From an uncultured Lutibacter sp. (GTDB lineage: Bacteria > Bacteroidota > Bacteroidia > Flavobacteriales > Flavobacteriaceae), in assembly GCF_947493565.1 (NCBI RefSeq), contig NZ_CANLRG010000007.1:62001-126000 (forward strand): DNA of 64,000 nucleotides, in the 5' to 3' direction. Made by a program: the position numbers and the translations under genes. This document shows positions 47,096 to 54,887 of the stretch, piece after piece; position 1 is the stretch's first letter; every line of letters starts with the position of its first letter. The notes under the pieces were generated by a model. The model did no database searches, was not told the DNA's origin, and was given only the letters and a program-made list of their open reading frames with translations.

Positions 47096-49024
47096 TTAAT
47101 AATAATACCTTTTAAATGCTTCTAAAGCAGCGTAATCAGCTAAACCAAGTTGATGATATTTTACGGCAGTTTCATTATTTCTTTCTTCTGCTCTTACCCA
47201 AAATTCTCTAGTATCATTTCCTTGAAACATTACCCCATCTTTTTGTGATTGATGATAAAATATAGCTCTTCTTTTTCTTAAAACTTGATCGGGACTCATA
47301 GGAACAGCCATATCTATTTGATCAATATCCCATTCATGCCAAGCACCTCTGTATAACCATACCCAACAATCATCCATATAACCATTAGGTTTTAATTTTT
47401 CCAAAGCAGCAAAAATGGCATCTAAACAAACTTTATGTGTGCCATGAGGATCTGCTAAATCACCTGCTGCATAAATTTGGTGTGGTTTTGTTTCACTTAT
47501 CAAATCTGCAACTATATCAATATCAACTTTTGAAATAGGGTTCTTTTTAATAGTTCCTGTTTCATAAAATGGTAAATTTAAAAAGTGTACATTTTTATCT
47601 GGAACACCTAAAAATCTTGTTGCAGCAAAAGATTCTCTTTTTCTGATAAGTCCTTTTAGTTTTCTAACTTCAATAACATCTTCTATATCACCTTTTTTAG
47701 AATTTAGCCCCTTAATAACTAAATCAATTTCGACATCGTTAGGAGTCATATCTTTAATTACTTCAGCATATTTTAAGGCTTCATGGTCAGAAACTGCAAT
47801 ATTTCCAGAAGTTTGGTAAGCAATATGTACTTCATGTCCTTGTTCAACTAATCTGTCAAAAGTACCCCCCATTGAAATTACATCATCATCAGGATGTGGA
47901 CTGAAAATTAGTACTCTTTTTTTATGTGGATTTGCTCTTTCTGGTCTAGAAGAATCATCCGCATTAGGTTTTCCTCCAGGCCAACCTGTAATTGTATGCT
48001 GTAATTTATTAAACATTTTGATGTTTATGTCATAGGCTGATCCTTCTTGAACAAGAAGACTTGACATTCCATTGTCATTATAATCTTTATCTGTAAGTTT
48101 TAAGATAGATTTTTTTGTTAAATCACACAACCAAACAATGGCTTTACTAATTAATTGATCACTCCAAATACAAGGGCCAACTAACCAAGGTGTTTTTATT
48201 CTTGTCAATTCTTGAGAGGCTTCATCGTTTAATATAAACGTAACATTGTTATGTTCTTGTAAATAAGATGCTGGCACATCAGGTGTTATATCGCCTTCAA
48301 TCGTTTTTTTAACTATAGAAGCTTTATTGTGTCCCCAAGCTAATAAAATAATTCTTTTAGCTTTTTTTACAGTACCAATACCCATAGTTATCGCTTTTTT
48401 AGGCACTTTGTCTATTCCTAAAAAAGAGGTAGCAGCATCTACTCTTGTTAAATGGTCTAAAGTAATACTTCTTGTGCCCGAATTGTAATGTGATCCAGGT
48501 TCATTAAAACCAATATGACCAGTTCTACCGATACCTAAAAGTTGAAAATCTAAACCTCCATATTCTTTAATTTTTAAATCGTAATCAATACAATATTGAT
48601 GTAGCTCTTCGGTTGAAATCGTTCCACTTGGAATATTTATATTTTCAGGATCAATGTCAATATGATTAAATAAATGTTGGTGCATAAAATAGTAGTAACT
48701 ATGTACACTACTTTTATCCATCGGATAATATTCGTCTAAGTTAAATGTTACTACATTTTTAAAACTTAAACCTTCTTCGTTATGCATTCTAACTAATTCT
48801 TCATAAACTTTTATTGGCGAAGAACCCGTTGCCAGTCCAAGTATACAAAGCTCATTTTTAACCTGTTTACTTTTAATTAAATCTGCAATTTCTTGGGCTA
48901 CACAAATAGAACCATTCACAGAATTAGCAAAAACTATATTATGGATTTTTTCAAATCTAGTTTCTTCAAATTGACCTGAAGGTTGATGTTTAATGCTGGT
49001 TTTAGTTAAAGTTTGATTTTTCAT
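47096..49024 (-). CDS. nagB: Glucosamine-6-phosphate deaminase fused to a PIG-L family deacetylase domain
   Basis: 642 residues. The N-terminal half is NagB, converting GlcN-6-P to Fru-6-P and ammonia: GLATGSSPIKVYEELV, FNLDEYYPMD, and GIGRTGHIGFNEPGS with the catalytic His. The C-terminal half (from about residue 365) is a PIG-L/LmbE zinc hydrolase: FSPHPDDDVISMGGT carries the metal ligands, with a second His in DPHGTHKVCLDAIF. The PIG-L half may be a GlcNAc-6-P or related deacetylase. It faces a NagP-like permease and NagX-like protein across a 383-bp control region, forming an amino-sugar catabolic module. Confidence 0.93.
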   Translation of the reverse strand: MKNQTLTKTSIKHQPSGQFEETRFEKIHNIVFANSVNGSICVAQEIADLIKSKQVKNELCILGLATGSSPIKVYEELVRMHNEEGLSFKNVVTFNLDEYYPMDKSSVHSYYYFMHQHLFNHIDIDPENINIPSGTISTEELHQYCIDYDLKIKEYGGLDFQLLGIGRTGHIGFNEPGSHYNSGTRSITLDHLTRVDAATSFLGIDKVPKKAITMGIGTVKKAKRIILLAWGHNKASIVKKTIEGDITPDVPASYLQEHNNVTFILNDEASQELTRIKTPWLVGPCIWSDQLISKAIVWLCDLTKKSILKLTDKDYNDNGMSSLLVQEGSAYDINIKMFNKLQHTITGWPGGKPNADDSSRPERANPHKKRVLIFSPHPDDDVISMGGTFDRLVEQGHEVHIAYQTSGNIAVSDHEALKYAEVIKDMTPNDVEIDLVIKGLNSKKGDIEDVIEVRKLKGLIRKRESFAATRFLGVPDKNVHFLNLPFYETGTIKKNPISKVDIDIVADLISETKPHQIYAAGDLADPHGTHKVCLDAIFAALEKLKPNGYMDDCWVWLYRGAWHEWDIDQIDMAVPMSPDQVLRKRRAIFYHQSQKDGVMFQGNDTREFWVRAEERNNETAVKYHQLGLADYAALEAFKRYYY

Positions 49025-49407
49025 ACTTTTATAATTGATAATTAAGTAAAATTATCAATTAATAATGATTGCTTATTAATTTTTTCGACCAAGAGCAATG
49101 GAATAGCTGTTAAAAACAACATGAAATTTTACGAACTTTCTTCTTATTTATTAATGAGTTATACTGAAATAAATTTATTTTAACAAAAAGTATCTCCAAA
49201 TTACCAAACAAAAATATTCAACAACTCAAATTTAAATGAGTTAACAAAATTATATCCAAAAATATTATGTTAATATGTAAAATTTGTTAATTCAGCTATA
49301 ATTATGTGTTATTTGGAGAAAATAAGTTATAAAATATTTTAAAAACGCTATTTTAGAAGAATTATTGAAAATTTTAATAAGTATAATAACCAATCTATAA
49401 ATTAACT
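49025..49407. promoter_or_regulatory. Divergent control region of the amino-sugar module
   Basis: 383 bp without a gene. Inverted pairs are AACTCA/TGAGTT (49223-49242, 8-bp spacer) and TCTCCAAAT (49193-49201) with ATTTGGAGA (49311-49319), the latter 109 bp apart. These could be operator half-sites for a regulator acting on both directions; none is a clear match to a known family. Confidence 0.35.
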
Positions 49408-50736
49408 ATGTCAAATTCTAACAGCTTATCTAATAATACAGGGAAAAACACCTTTATTCCAATTCTTATTATTGCTGGATTATTTTTTATTTTCGGGTTT
49501 GTAACTTGGATTAATGGAGCCTTAATTCCATTTATGAAAACAATTAATGAGCTCACCTCCGCTCAATCTTATTTGGTGGCTTCAGCATCCTATATTTCTT
49601 TTGTGGTAATGGCTTTACCTGCATCCTATATTCTAAATAAAATAGGTTATAGAAAAGGAATGTCTTTAGGTTTATTTATAATGGCTGTTGGAGCACTTGT
49701 TTTTATACCTGCTGCAGAAGCAAGAACTTATTGGGTATTTTTATCAGGTATTTTTATTCAAGGTATGGGTATGACATTGTTACAAACAGCTTCAAATCCT
49801 TATATTACAATTTTGGGACCAATTGAAAGTGCCGCAAAACGTATAGCAATTATGGGGATTGCAAACAAGGTGGCAGGCGCATTAGGGTCTCTTATTTTTG
49901 GAGCTATTTTATTATCTGGAATTGATAGTGTAAAAGATAGATTAAGCACAGTTTCTCTAGTTGAAAAAGGGCATTTATTAGATACTATGGCCGATAGTGT
50001 AGTAGTGCCTTATGTAGTAATGGCGGTTGTTTTAATGGTTTTAGGAATTTTAATTAGAAAGGCACCACTACCTCATGTGGAAGCAGAACCAATTGAAGAA
50101 ACGAGAAATGGTGAAACTTCTAAAACTAGCATATTCCAATTTCCACATTTGTGGCTTGGTGTTTTAACGCTTTTTGTGTATGTAGGTGCTGAAGTTATTG
50201 CTGGAGATACTATTATTGCTTATGGAATATCTTTAGGGTTTCCTGCTGCCGATGCTAAATTTTTTACCACTTTTACACTTTTAGCCATGGTAGCAACTTA
50301 TGGATTGGGAGTGTTTTTAATACCTAAATATATCAATCAAGCTTTTGCTTTAAAAGCAAGTGCTGTTTTAGGAATTGTATTAACATTTTGTATTGTATTT
50401 ACCACTGGGTTTGTATCCATAATATTCGTCGCAGCCTTAGGTATAGCAAATGCGTTAGTTTGGCCTGCTGTATGGCCATTAACTCTAAAAGGTTTAGGCA
50501 AGTTTACTAAAACAGCTTCTGCATTGTTAATTATGGCTATTTCAGGAGGAGCAATTATACCACCTTTATATGGAAAACTTGTAGATAGTAATAAAGCTGA
50601 ATTGGTTGCGCAAGGTTTAAGTGATGCTGCAGCTACAGCAGAGTCAGCAACCTCGGGTTATTGGATTTTATTACCTTGCTATGCCATTATTTTGTATTAT
50701 GCTTTAGCAGGACATAAATTAGGTTTAAAAAAGTAA
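49408..50736 (+). CDS. MFS sugar permease, FucP/NagP family
   Basis: A 442-residue permease with 12 predicted helices. FGFVTWINGALIPFMKTINELTSAQSYLV is the sugar:proton symporter signature, and QTASNPYITILGP plus ALVWPAVWPLTLKGLGK are typical of the FGHS/FucP branch. A GlcNAc transporter (NagP) is the best guess because it faces the nagB fusion and precedes a NagX-like gene. It lacks a leader peptide and starts at ATG 49408. Confidence 0.87.
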   Translation: MSNSNSLSNNTGKNTFIPILIIAGLFFIFGFVTWINGALIPFMKTINELTSAQSYLVASASYISFVVMALPASYILNKIGYRKGMSLGLFIMAVGALVFIPAAEARTYWVFLSGIFIQGMGMTLLQTASNPYITILGPIESAAKRIAIMGIANKVAGALGSLIFGAILLSGIDSVKDRLSTVSLVEKGHLLDTMADSVVVPYVVMAVVLMVLGILIRKAPLPHVEAEPIEETRNGETSKTSIFQFPHLWLGVLTLFVYVGAEVIAGDTIIAYGISLGFPAADAKFFTTFTLLAMVATYGLGVFLIPKYINQAFALKASAVLGIVLTFCIVFTTGFVSIIFVAALGIANALVWPAVWPLTLKGLGKFTKTASALLIMAISGGAIIPPLYGKLVDSNKAELVAQGLSDAAATAESATSGYWILLPCYAIILYYALAGHKLGLKK

Positions 50737-50765
50737 GAACAATGAACTTATAATTTTTCTTATTT

Positions 50766-51872
50766 ATGGTAGCTAAAAGATTAATTGCACTCGATGTTTT
50801 AAGAGGGTTAACTATAGCTTTAATGATTATGGTTAATAATCCTGGAAGTTGGAGTTATGTTTACCCTCCGTTACGCCATGCAAAATGGCATGGGTGTACA
50901 CCAACCGATTTAGTTTTTCCTTTTTTCTTGTTTATTGTTGGGGTATCAATGTGGTATTCATTTAAAAAGTTCGAAAAAGGAATTACAAAGGCTAGCCTTT
51001 ATAAAGTTTTAAAAAGAACTTTAATTATTTTTTTACTAGGGTTATTTTTAAACCTTTTCCCAAAATTTGACTTTGAACATGTTCGAATTTTAGGTGTTCT
51101 ACAACGAATTGCTATAGCTTATGGTATAACTGCATTGTTGGGTTTACAATTTGATATTAAAAAACTAAAATTTTTATTTGTAATTATTTTAGTTGGGTAT
51201 TGGTTATTACTTTTATTAGGAGGAAACTCAATAGACCCATTTGCAGAAACTGGAAATATTGTTCAGAAAATAGATTTGCTAGTTTTAGGTGAAAATCATA
51301 TGTATAAGGGGTTAGGGTTTACTTTTGATCCTGAAGGGTTATTATCGGCTATTCCATCTATTGGAACAGTTTTGTTAGGTTATTTCACAGGAAGGATTAT
51401 CGATACATCTTCTAATACTATGAGAGCAATTAAAAACTTACTTTTTTATGGTTTTATATTAACCGTAATAGGGTTAGCTTGGGGAATTGTTTTTCCAATC
51501 AATAAATCGTTATGGACAAGTACTTATGTTTTATATGCAGGAGGTTTGGCAATGCTATTTTTAGCATTGTTATTATGGATTATTGATGTGCAAAAAATAA
51601 ATAAATGGTCTAAACCTTTCATTCACTTTGGAACCAACCCATTATTTATATTTGTATTTTCAGGTATTTATATTAAAATTATTATTTATTTAGTGAAAAT
51701 AACAACAGTAGATGGAGAAAAACTTACAGGCTATTCTTACTTATACCAAAGTGTTTTTGTACCGCTAGCTGGCAATATGAATGGTTCATTACTATTTGCT
51801 GTAACACATATAATATTCTTTTGGTTTTTAACGTATATACTTTATAAAAAGAAGATTTTCATTAAAATTTAA
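50766..51872 (+). CDS. NagX-like membrane protein (DUF5009, heparan-alpha-glucosaminide acetyltransferase family)
   Basis: A 368-residue membrane protein with about ten helices, beginning with RLIALDVLRGLTIALMIMVNNPGSWSYVYPPLRHAKWHGCTPTDLVFPFFLFIVG, the signature of NagX and the mammalian HGSNAT family (conserved His in HAKWHG). In GlcNAc and chitin clusters NagX is thought to act on amino sugars at the inner membrane, though its reaction is unsettled. It lies 29 bp behind the NagP-like gene and ends at a strong terminator. Confidence 0.85.
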   Translation: MVAKRLIALDVLRGLTIALMIMVNNPGSWSYVYPPLRHAKWHGCTPTDLVFPFFLFIVGVSMWYSFKKFEKGITKASLYKVLKRTLIIFLLGLFLNLFPKFDFEHVRILGVLQRIAIAYGITALLGLQFDIKKLKFLFVIILVGYWLLLLLGGNSIDPFAETGNIVQKIDLLVLGENHMYKGLGFTFDPEGLLSAIPSIGTVLLGYFTGRIIDTSSNTMRAIKNLLFYGFILTVIGLAWGIVFPINKSLWTSTYVLYAGGLAMLFLALLLWIIDVQKINKWSKPFIHFGTNPLFIFVFSGIYIKIIIYLVKITTVDGEKLTGYSYLYQSVFVPLAGNMNGSLLFAVTHIIFFWFLTYILYKKKIFIKI

Positions 51873-51875
51873 CAT

Positions 51876-51908
51876 AAAAAAAACCTCGCAATTCGCGAGG
51901 TTTTTTTT
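51876..51908. terminator. Bidirectional terminator, nagX-like gene and tsf
   Basis: CCTCGC (51884-51889) and GCGAGG (51895-51900) around 5 nt with long A and T tracts. Confidence 0.85.
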
Positions 51909-51929
51909 ATCACAATAAATGTGTATTTT

Positions 51930-52901
51930 TTATACTAAAGAAACCCTTTTAAAGTCAATTACAGAAACATCATTACCAATAGTTTTAACATATTCGGCAA
52001 CTGTTTTCTTTTCATCTTTAATAAAGTTTTGATCTAAAAGACATTGTTCTTGGTCTAAAGTAGTATTGTCAGAGATAAATCTTTCTAATTTACCTGGTAA
52101 AATTCTATCCCAAATAGCTTCAGGTTTTCCTTCTGCTTTTAATTCTTCTTTTAATCGTTCTTCAGTTTCAGCTATAATTTCATCAGTTAATTGAGCTCTT
52201 GAAATATAGGTTGGTACATTTTTAAGTGTTTTACCTAATCTAGCAAGTTCAATATTATCTTTTTCAATTACTGCAATTCTAGCTTCAGTTTCAGAAGCAA
52301 CGTAAGCAGGGTCAAAATCTTTATAAGATAATATACTTGCTCCCATTGCTGCAGCTTGCATAGAAATGTCTTTAGCAACAACATCAGCTCCATCAACATT
52401 AGCAGATAAAGCTGTAATAGCAGCTATTTTGTTACCTGCGTGAATGTAAAATCCAACATAAGGACCTGATACTTTTTCGAAAGCACCGATTTCTAATTTT
52501 TCACCAATTACACCAGTTTGCTCAATTAATTTTTCAGCAACGGTTATTCCTCCAAAATCAGCATTCAAAAATTCTTCTTTTGAATTGTAATTTACAGCAG
52601 TTTTTGCAAAATCGGTAGCTAATGCTACGAAATTATCATTTTTAGCAACAAAGTCAGTTTCACAGTTTAAAGAAATAATAACACCTTGAGTATTATCATC
52701 ATTTACATATGCTATAGCAGCACCTTCTGAAGAATCTCTGTCTGCTCTTTTTGCAGCAACTTTTTGTCCTTTTTTACGTAAAATATCTACTGCTTTGTCA
52801 AAATCTCCTTCTGCTTCAACAAGTGCATTTTTACAATCCATCATACCTGCACCGGTAGATTGTCTTAGTTTATTTACTTCTGCGGCTGTAATTTTTGCCA
52901 T
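51930..52901 (-). CDS. tsf: Elongation factor Ts
   Basis: Exchanges GDP for GTP on EF-Tu. The 323 residues start with the diagnostic ITAAEVNKLRQSTGAGMMDCKNALVEAEGDF and include SLNCETDFVAKNDNFVAL in the first core domain; two core domains plus a helical tail follow. It lies 48 bp behind rpsB, as in most bacteria, and shares its transcript. Confidence 0.97.
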   Translation of the reverse strand: MAKITAAEVNKLRQSTGAGMMDCKNALVEAEGDFDKAVDILRKKGQKVAAKRADRDSSEGAAIAYVNDDNTQGVIISLNCETDFVAKNDNFVALATDFAKTAVNYNSKEEFLNADFGGITVAEKLIEQTGVIGEKLEIGAFEKVSGPYVGFYIHAGNKIAAITALSANVDGADVVAKDISMQAAAMGASILSYKDFDPAYVASETEARIAVIEKDNIELARLGKTLKNVPTYISRAQLTDEIIAETEERLKEELKAEGKPEAIWDRILPGKLERFISDNTTLDQEQCLLDQNFIKDEKKTVAEYVKTIGNDVSVIDFKRVSLV

Positions 52902-52949
52902 TTTTTTAATATTTTTTGTTGAACTTGGTGTTCAACTATTTTACATTAA

Positions 52950-53684
52950 TTATTTTTTTACTTCTGCTTTGTCTTCAGCTACTTTTTCTTTGTTTGCTTT
53001 TCTATCAGCTAAACCTTCAGCCATAGAGTCAACAACATAACCTAAAACCTTATTAATTGATTTTGAAGCATCATCATTTGCTGGTACTACATAATCAATT
53101 CCTCTAGGGTCAGAGTTTGTATCAACCATTGCGAAAATTGGAATGTTCAAGTTTTTAGCTTCAGCAACTGCAATGTGTTCTTTTTTAACATCAACTACAA
53201 AAATTGCACCTGGTAAACGTGTCATATCAGTAATAGAACCTAAGTTTTTTTCTAATTTTTCACGTTGACGGTTAATTTGAAGTTTTTCTCTTTTAGAAAG
53301 GGCATCGAAAGATCCATCTTGCTTCATTCTGTCAATAGATGACATTTTTTTAACAGCTTTTCTAATAGTTACAAAGTTTGTTAACATTCCACCAGGCCAT
53401 CTTTCAGTAATGTATGGCATGTTAATGCTTTTAGCTTTGTCTGCAATAATTTCTTTAGCTTGCTTTTTGGTAGCTACAAAAAGTACTTTTCTACCTGAGG
53501 CTGCTATTTTCTTTAAAGCTTCAGAAGCTTCTTCGATTTTTGCAGCAGTTTTATAAAGGTCAATTATGTGAACACCGTTGCGTTCTCCATAAATGTATGG
53601 AGCCATGTTTGGATCCCATTTTCTAGTTAGGTGTCCAAAGTGTACACCTGCATCTAATAATTCTTTAATTTCAATATTTGTCAT
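52950..53684 (-). CDS. rpsB: 30S ribosomal protein S2
   Basis: About 244 residues from ATG 53684 (MTNIEIKELLDAGVHFGHLTRKWDPNM); the frame extends to 53717 through an unusual leader peptide-like stretch that is probably non-coding leader RNA. ERWPGGMLTNFVTIRKAVKKM and VDTNSDPRGIDYVVPANDDA are family signatures. The Lys/Glu-rich C-terminal tail is typical. The upstream gap holds a strong hairpin, so S2 autoregulation is plausible. Confidence 0.96.
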   Translation of the reverse strand: MTNIEIKELLDAGVHFGHLTRKWDPNMAPYIYGERNGVHIIDLYKTAAKIEEASEALKKIAASGRKVLFVATKKQAKEIIADKAKSINMPYITERWPGGMLTNFVTIRKAVKKMSSIDRMKQDGSFDALSKREKLQINRQREKLEKNLGSITDMTRLPGAIFVVDVKKEHIAVAEAKNLNIPIFAMVDTNSDPRGIDYVVPANDDASKSINKVLGYVVDSMAEGLADRKANKEKVAEDKAEVKK

Positions 53685-53710
53685 TTGTATGTAGTTTACG
53701 TTCCGTTGAG

Positions 53711-53760
53711 TTAGCAATAGGGAAGTAGCGAAGAATCGATCTTCCCTATTTGGATGCTAA
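53711..53760 (-). ncRNA. Candidate rpsB leader hairpin (possible S2 autoregulation element)
   Basis: In the leader of rpsB, AATAGGGAAG (53716-53725) and CTTCCCTATT (53741-53750) form a perfect 10-bp stem, extended by TTAGC/GCTAA (53711-53715, 53756-53760) across a 5-nt bulge. It ends 27 bp before the rpsB ATG and is not followed by a T run on the minus strand, so it is not a terminator of rpsI. An alternative pairing (GAAG...CTTC inside the loop) exists. This looks like a regulatory leader, position-matched to S2 leaders in other bacteria. Confidence 0.5.
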
Positions 53761-53856
53761 ACTTTTTACAGTCATTGACTGATCAACGACAACTTTGTTT
53801 TAATTTTAATTTCAATGAACCACCAAAATAATTGGTGACACAACTCCAAAAAACGA

Positions 53857-54243
53857 TTAACGTTTTGAGAATTGGAATTTTTTTCTTGCTTTCTTTTGAC
53901 CGAATTTTTTACGTTCAACCATTCTAGGGTCTCTAGTAAGTAATCCTTCTGGTTTTAAGATGGCTCTATTTTCTGGGTTTAATTCAACAAGTGCTCTTGA
54001 AACTGCTAAACGAATAGCTTCAGCTTGTCCTGTTACCCCACCTCCATAAACATTTACTTTAATGTCAAATGCGGTTGCATTGTCAGTTAAGTTTAATGCT
54101 TGCATAATTTTATACTGCAATGTTGGAGTCGTAAAATAGCTTTTATAGTCTTTTTTGTTAACCGTAATGTTTCCTTTTCCTTCAGAAACATAAACACGAG
54201 CAACTGCTGTTTTTCTTCTACCTATTTTGTGTATTGTATCCAT
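53857..54243 (-). CDS. rpsI: 30S ribosomal protein S9
   Basis: A 128-residue basic protein: HKIGRRKTAVARVYVSEGKGNITVNKKD at the N-terminus, NVYGGGVTGQAEAIRLAVSRAL in the core, and the C-terminal tail KFGQKKARKKFQFSKR, which reaches the P-site tRNA. Its ATG overlaps the rplM stop by one base (TAATG), so the two are coupled, as L13-S9 almost always are. Confidence 0.97.
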   Translation of the reverse strand: MDTIHKIGRRKTAVARVYVSEGKGNITVNKKDYKSYFTTPTLQYKIMQALNLTDNATAFDIKVNVYGGGVTGQAEAIRLAVSRALVELNPENRAILKPEGLLTRDPRMVERKKFGQKKARKKFQFSKR

Positions 54244-54698
54244 TATCTAAGATCGTTAAGGTTAATAGCTTTTGGTGTTTGAGCATCATGTTTGTGCTCA
54301 GTACCAGCGTAAACGTATAAATTTTTGTACAGGGCACTACCTAATTTATTTTTAGGCAACATTCCTTTAACTGCTTTTTCAACCAAACGAGTTGGATCTT
54401 TTTGAAACATTTCTGAAGCAGATAACGATCTTTGTCCACCTGGATAACCTGTATGACGAATGTATGATTTGTCACTCCATTTTTTACCAGATAAATTAAT
54501 TTTTTCCGCGTTGATAACTACTACATTGTCTCCACAATCTACATGAGGAGTGTAGTTAGTTTTGTATTTACCTCTAATTAGCATAGCTACTTTAGAAGCT
54601 AGACGACCCAACGTTTGACCGTCTGCATCAACTACTAACCACTCTTTATTTGCGGTCTCCTTGTTAGCTGACACTGTTTTGTAACTTAATGTATTCAC
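54243..54698 (-). CDS. rplM: 50S ribosomal protein L13
   Basis: About 151 residues. The start is GTG at 54698 (VNTLSYKTVSANKETANKEW), which matches the family N-terminus; the frame open to 54764 crosses a promoter element at 54754-54761 and is not used. DADGQTLGRLASKVAMLIRGK, HVDCGDNVVVINAEKI and RHTGYPGGQRSLS are typical. It leads the rplM-rpsI operon. Confidence 0.94.
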   Translation of the reverse strand: MNTLSYKTVSANKETANKEWLVVDADGQTLGRLASKVAMLIRGKYKTNYTPHVDCGDNVVVINAEKINLSGKKWSDKSYIRHTGYPGGQRSLSASEMFQKDPTRLVEKAVKGMLPKNKLGSALYKNLYVYAGTEHKHDAQTPKAINLNDLR

Positions 54699-54736
54699 AA
54701 TTAAATTCTTTGTTATAATTAAACATTTATTTTTTT

Positions 54737-54750
54737 TCCCTAAAAAGGGA
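54737..54750 (-). promoter_or_regulatory. Hairpin at the start of the rplM transcript
   Basis: TCCC-TTTTTA-GGGA on the minus strand lies at the predicted transcription start, with the -7 element TACATTTG just upstream (54754-54761). It leaves about 50 nt of leader to the GTG start and could be a regulatory hairpin. Confidence 0.35.
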
Positions 54751-54887
54751 GTGCAAATGTACAAACTATTATTTATATAACAAACAGTAAGTTAGGCTTA
54801 TTTTTTACAGTTAATAAAGTTGTAATAAGTATACGTTTAATATCGTGAAATTTTATTTATTAGAAAGGTGAATTTTAAGTTATTTTA

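Noticed and set aside
53821-53837. CACCAA/TTGGTG hairpin as a terminator of rpsI
   Set aside because: The stem is only 6 bp and no T run follows on the minus strand; read-through into rpsB is equally likely.
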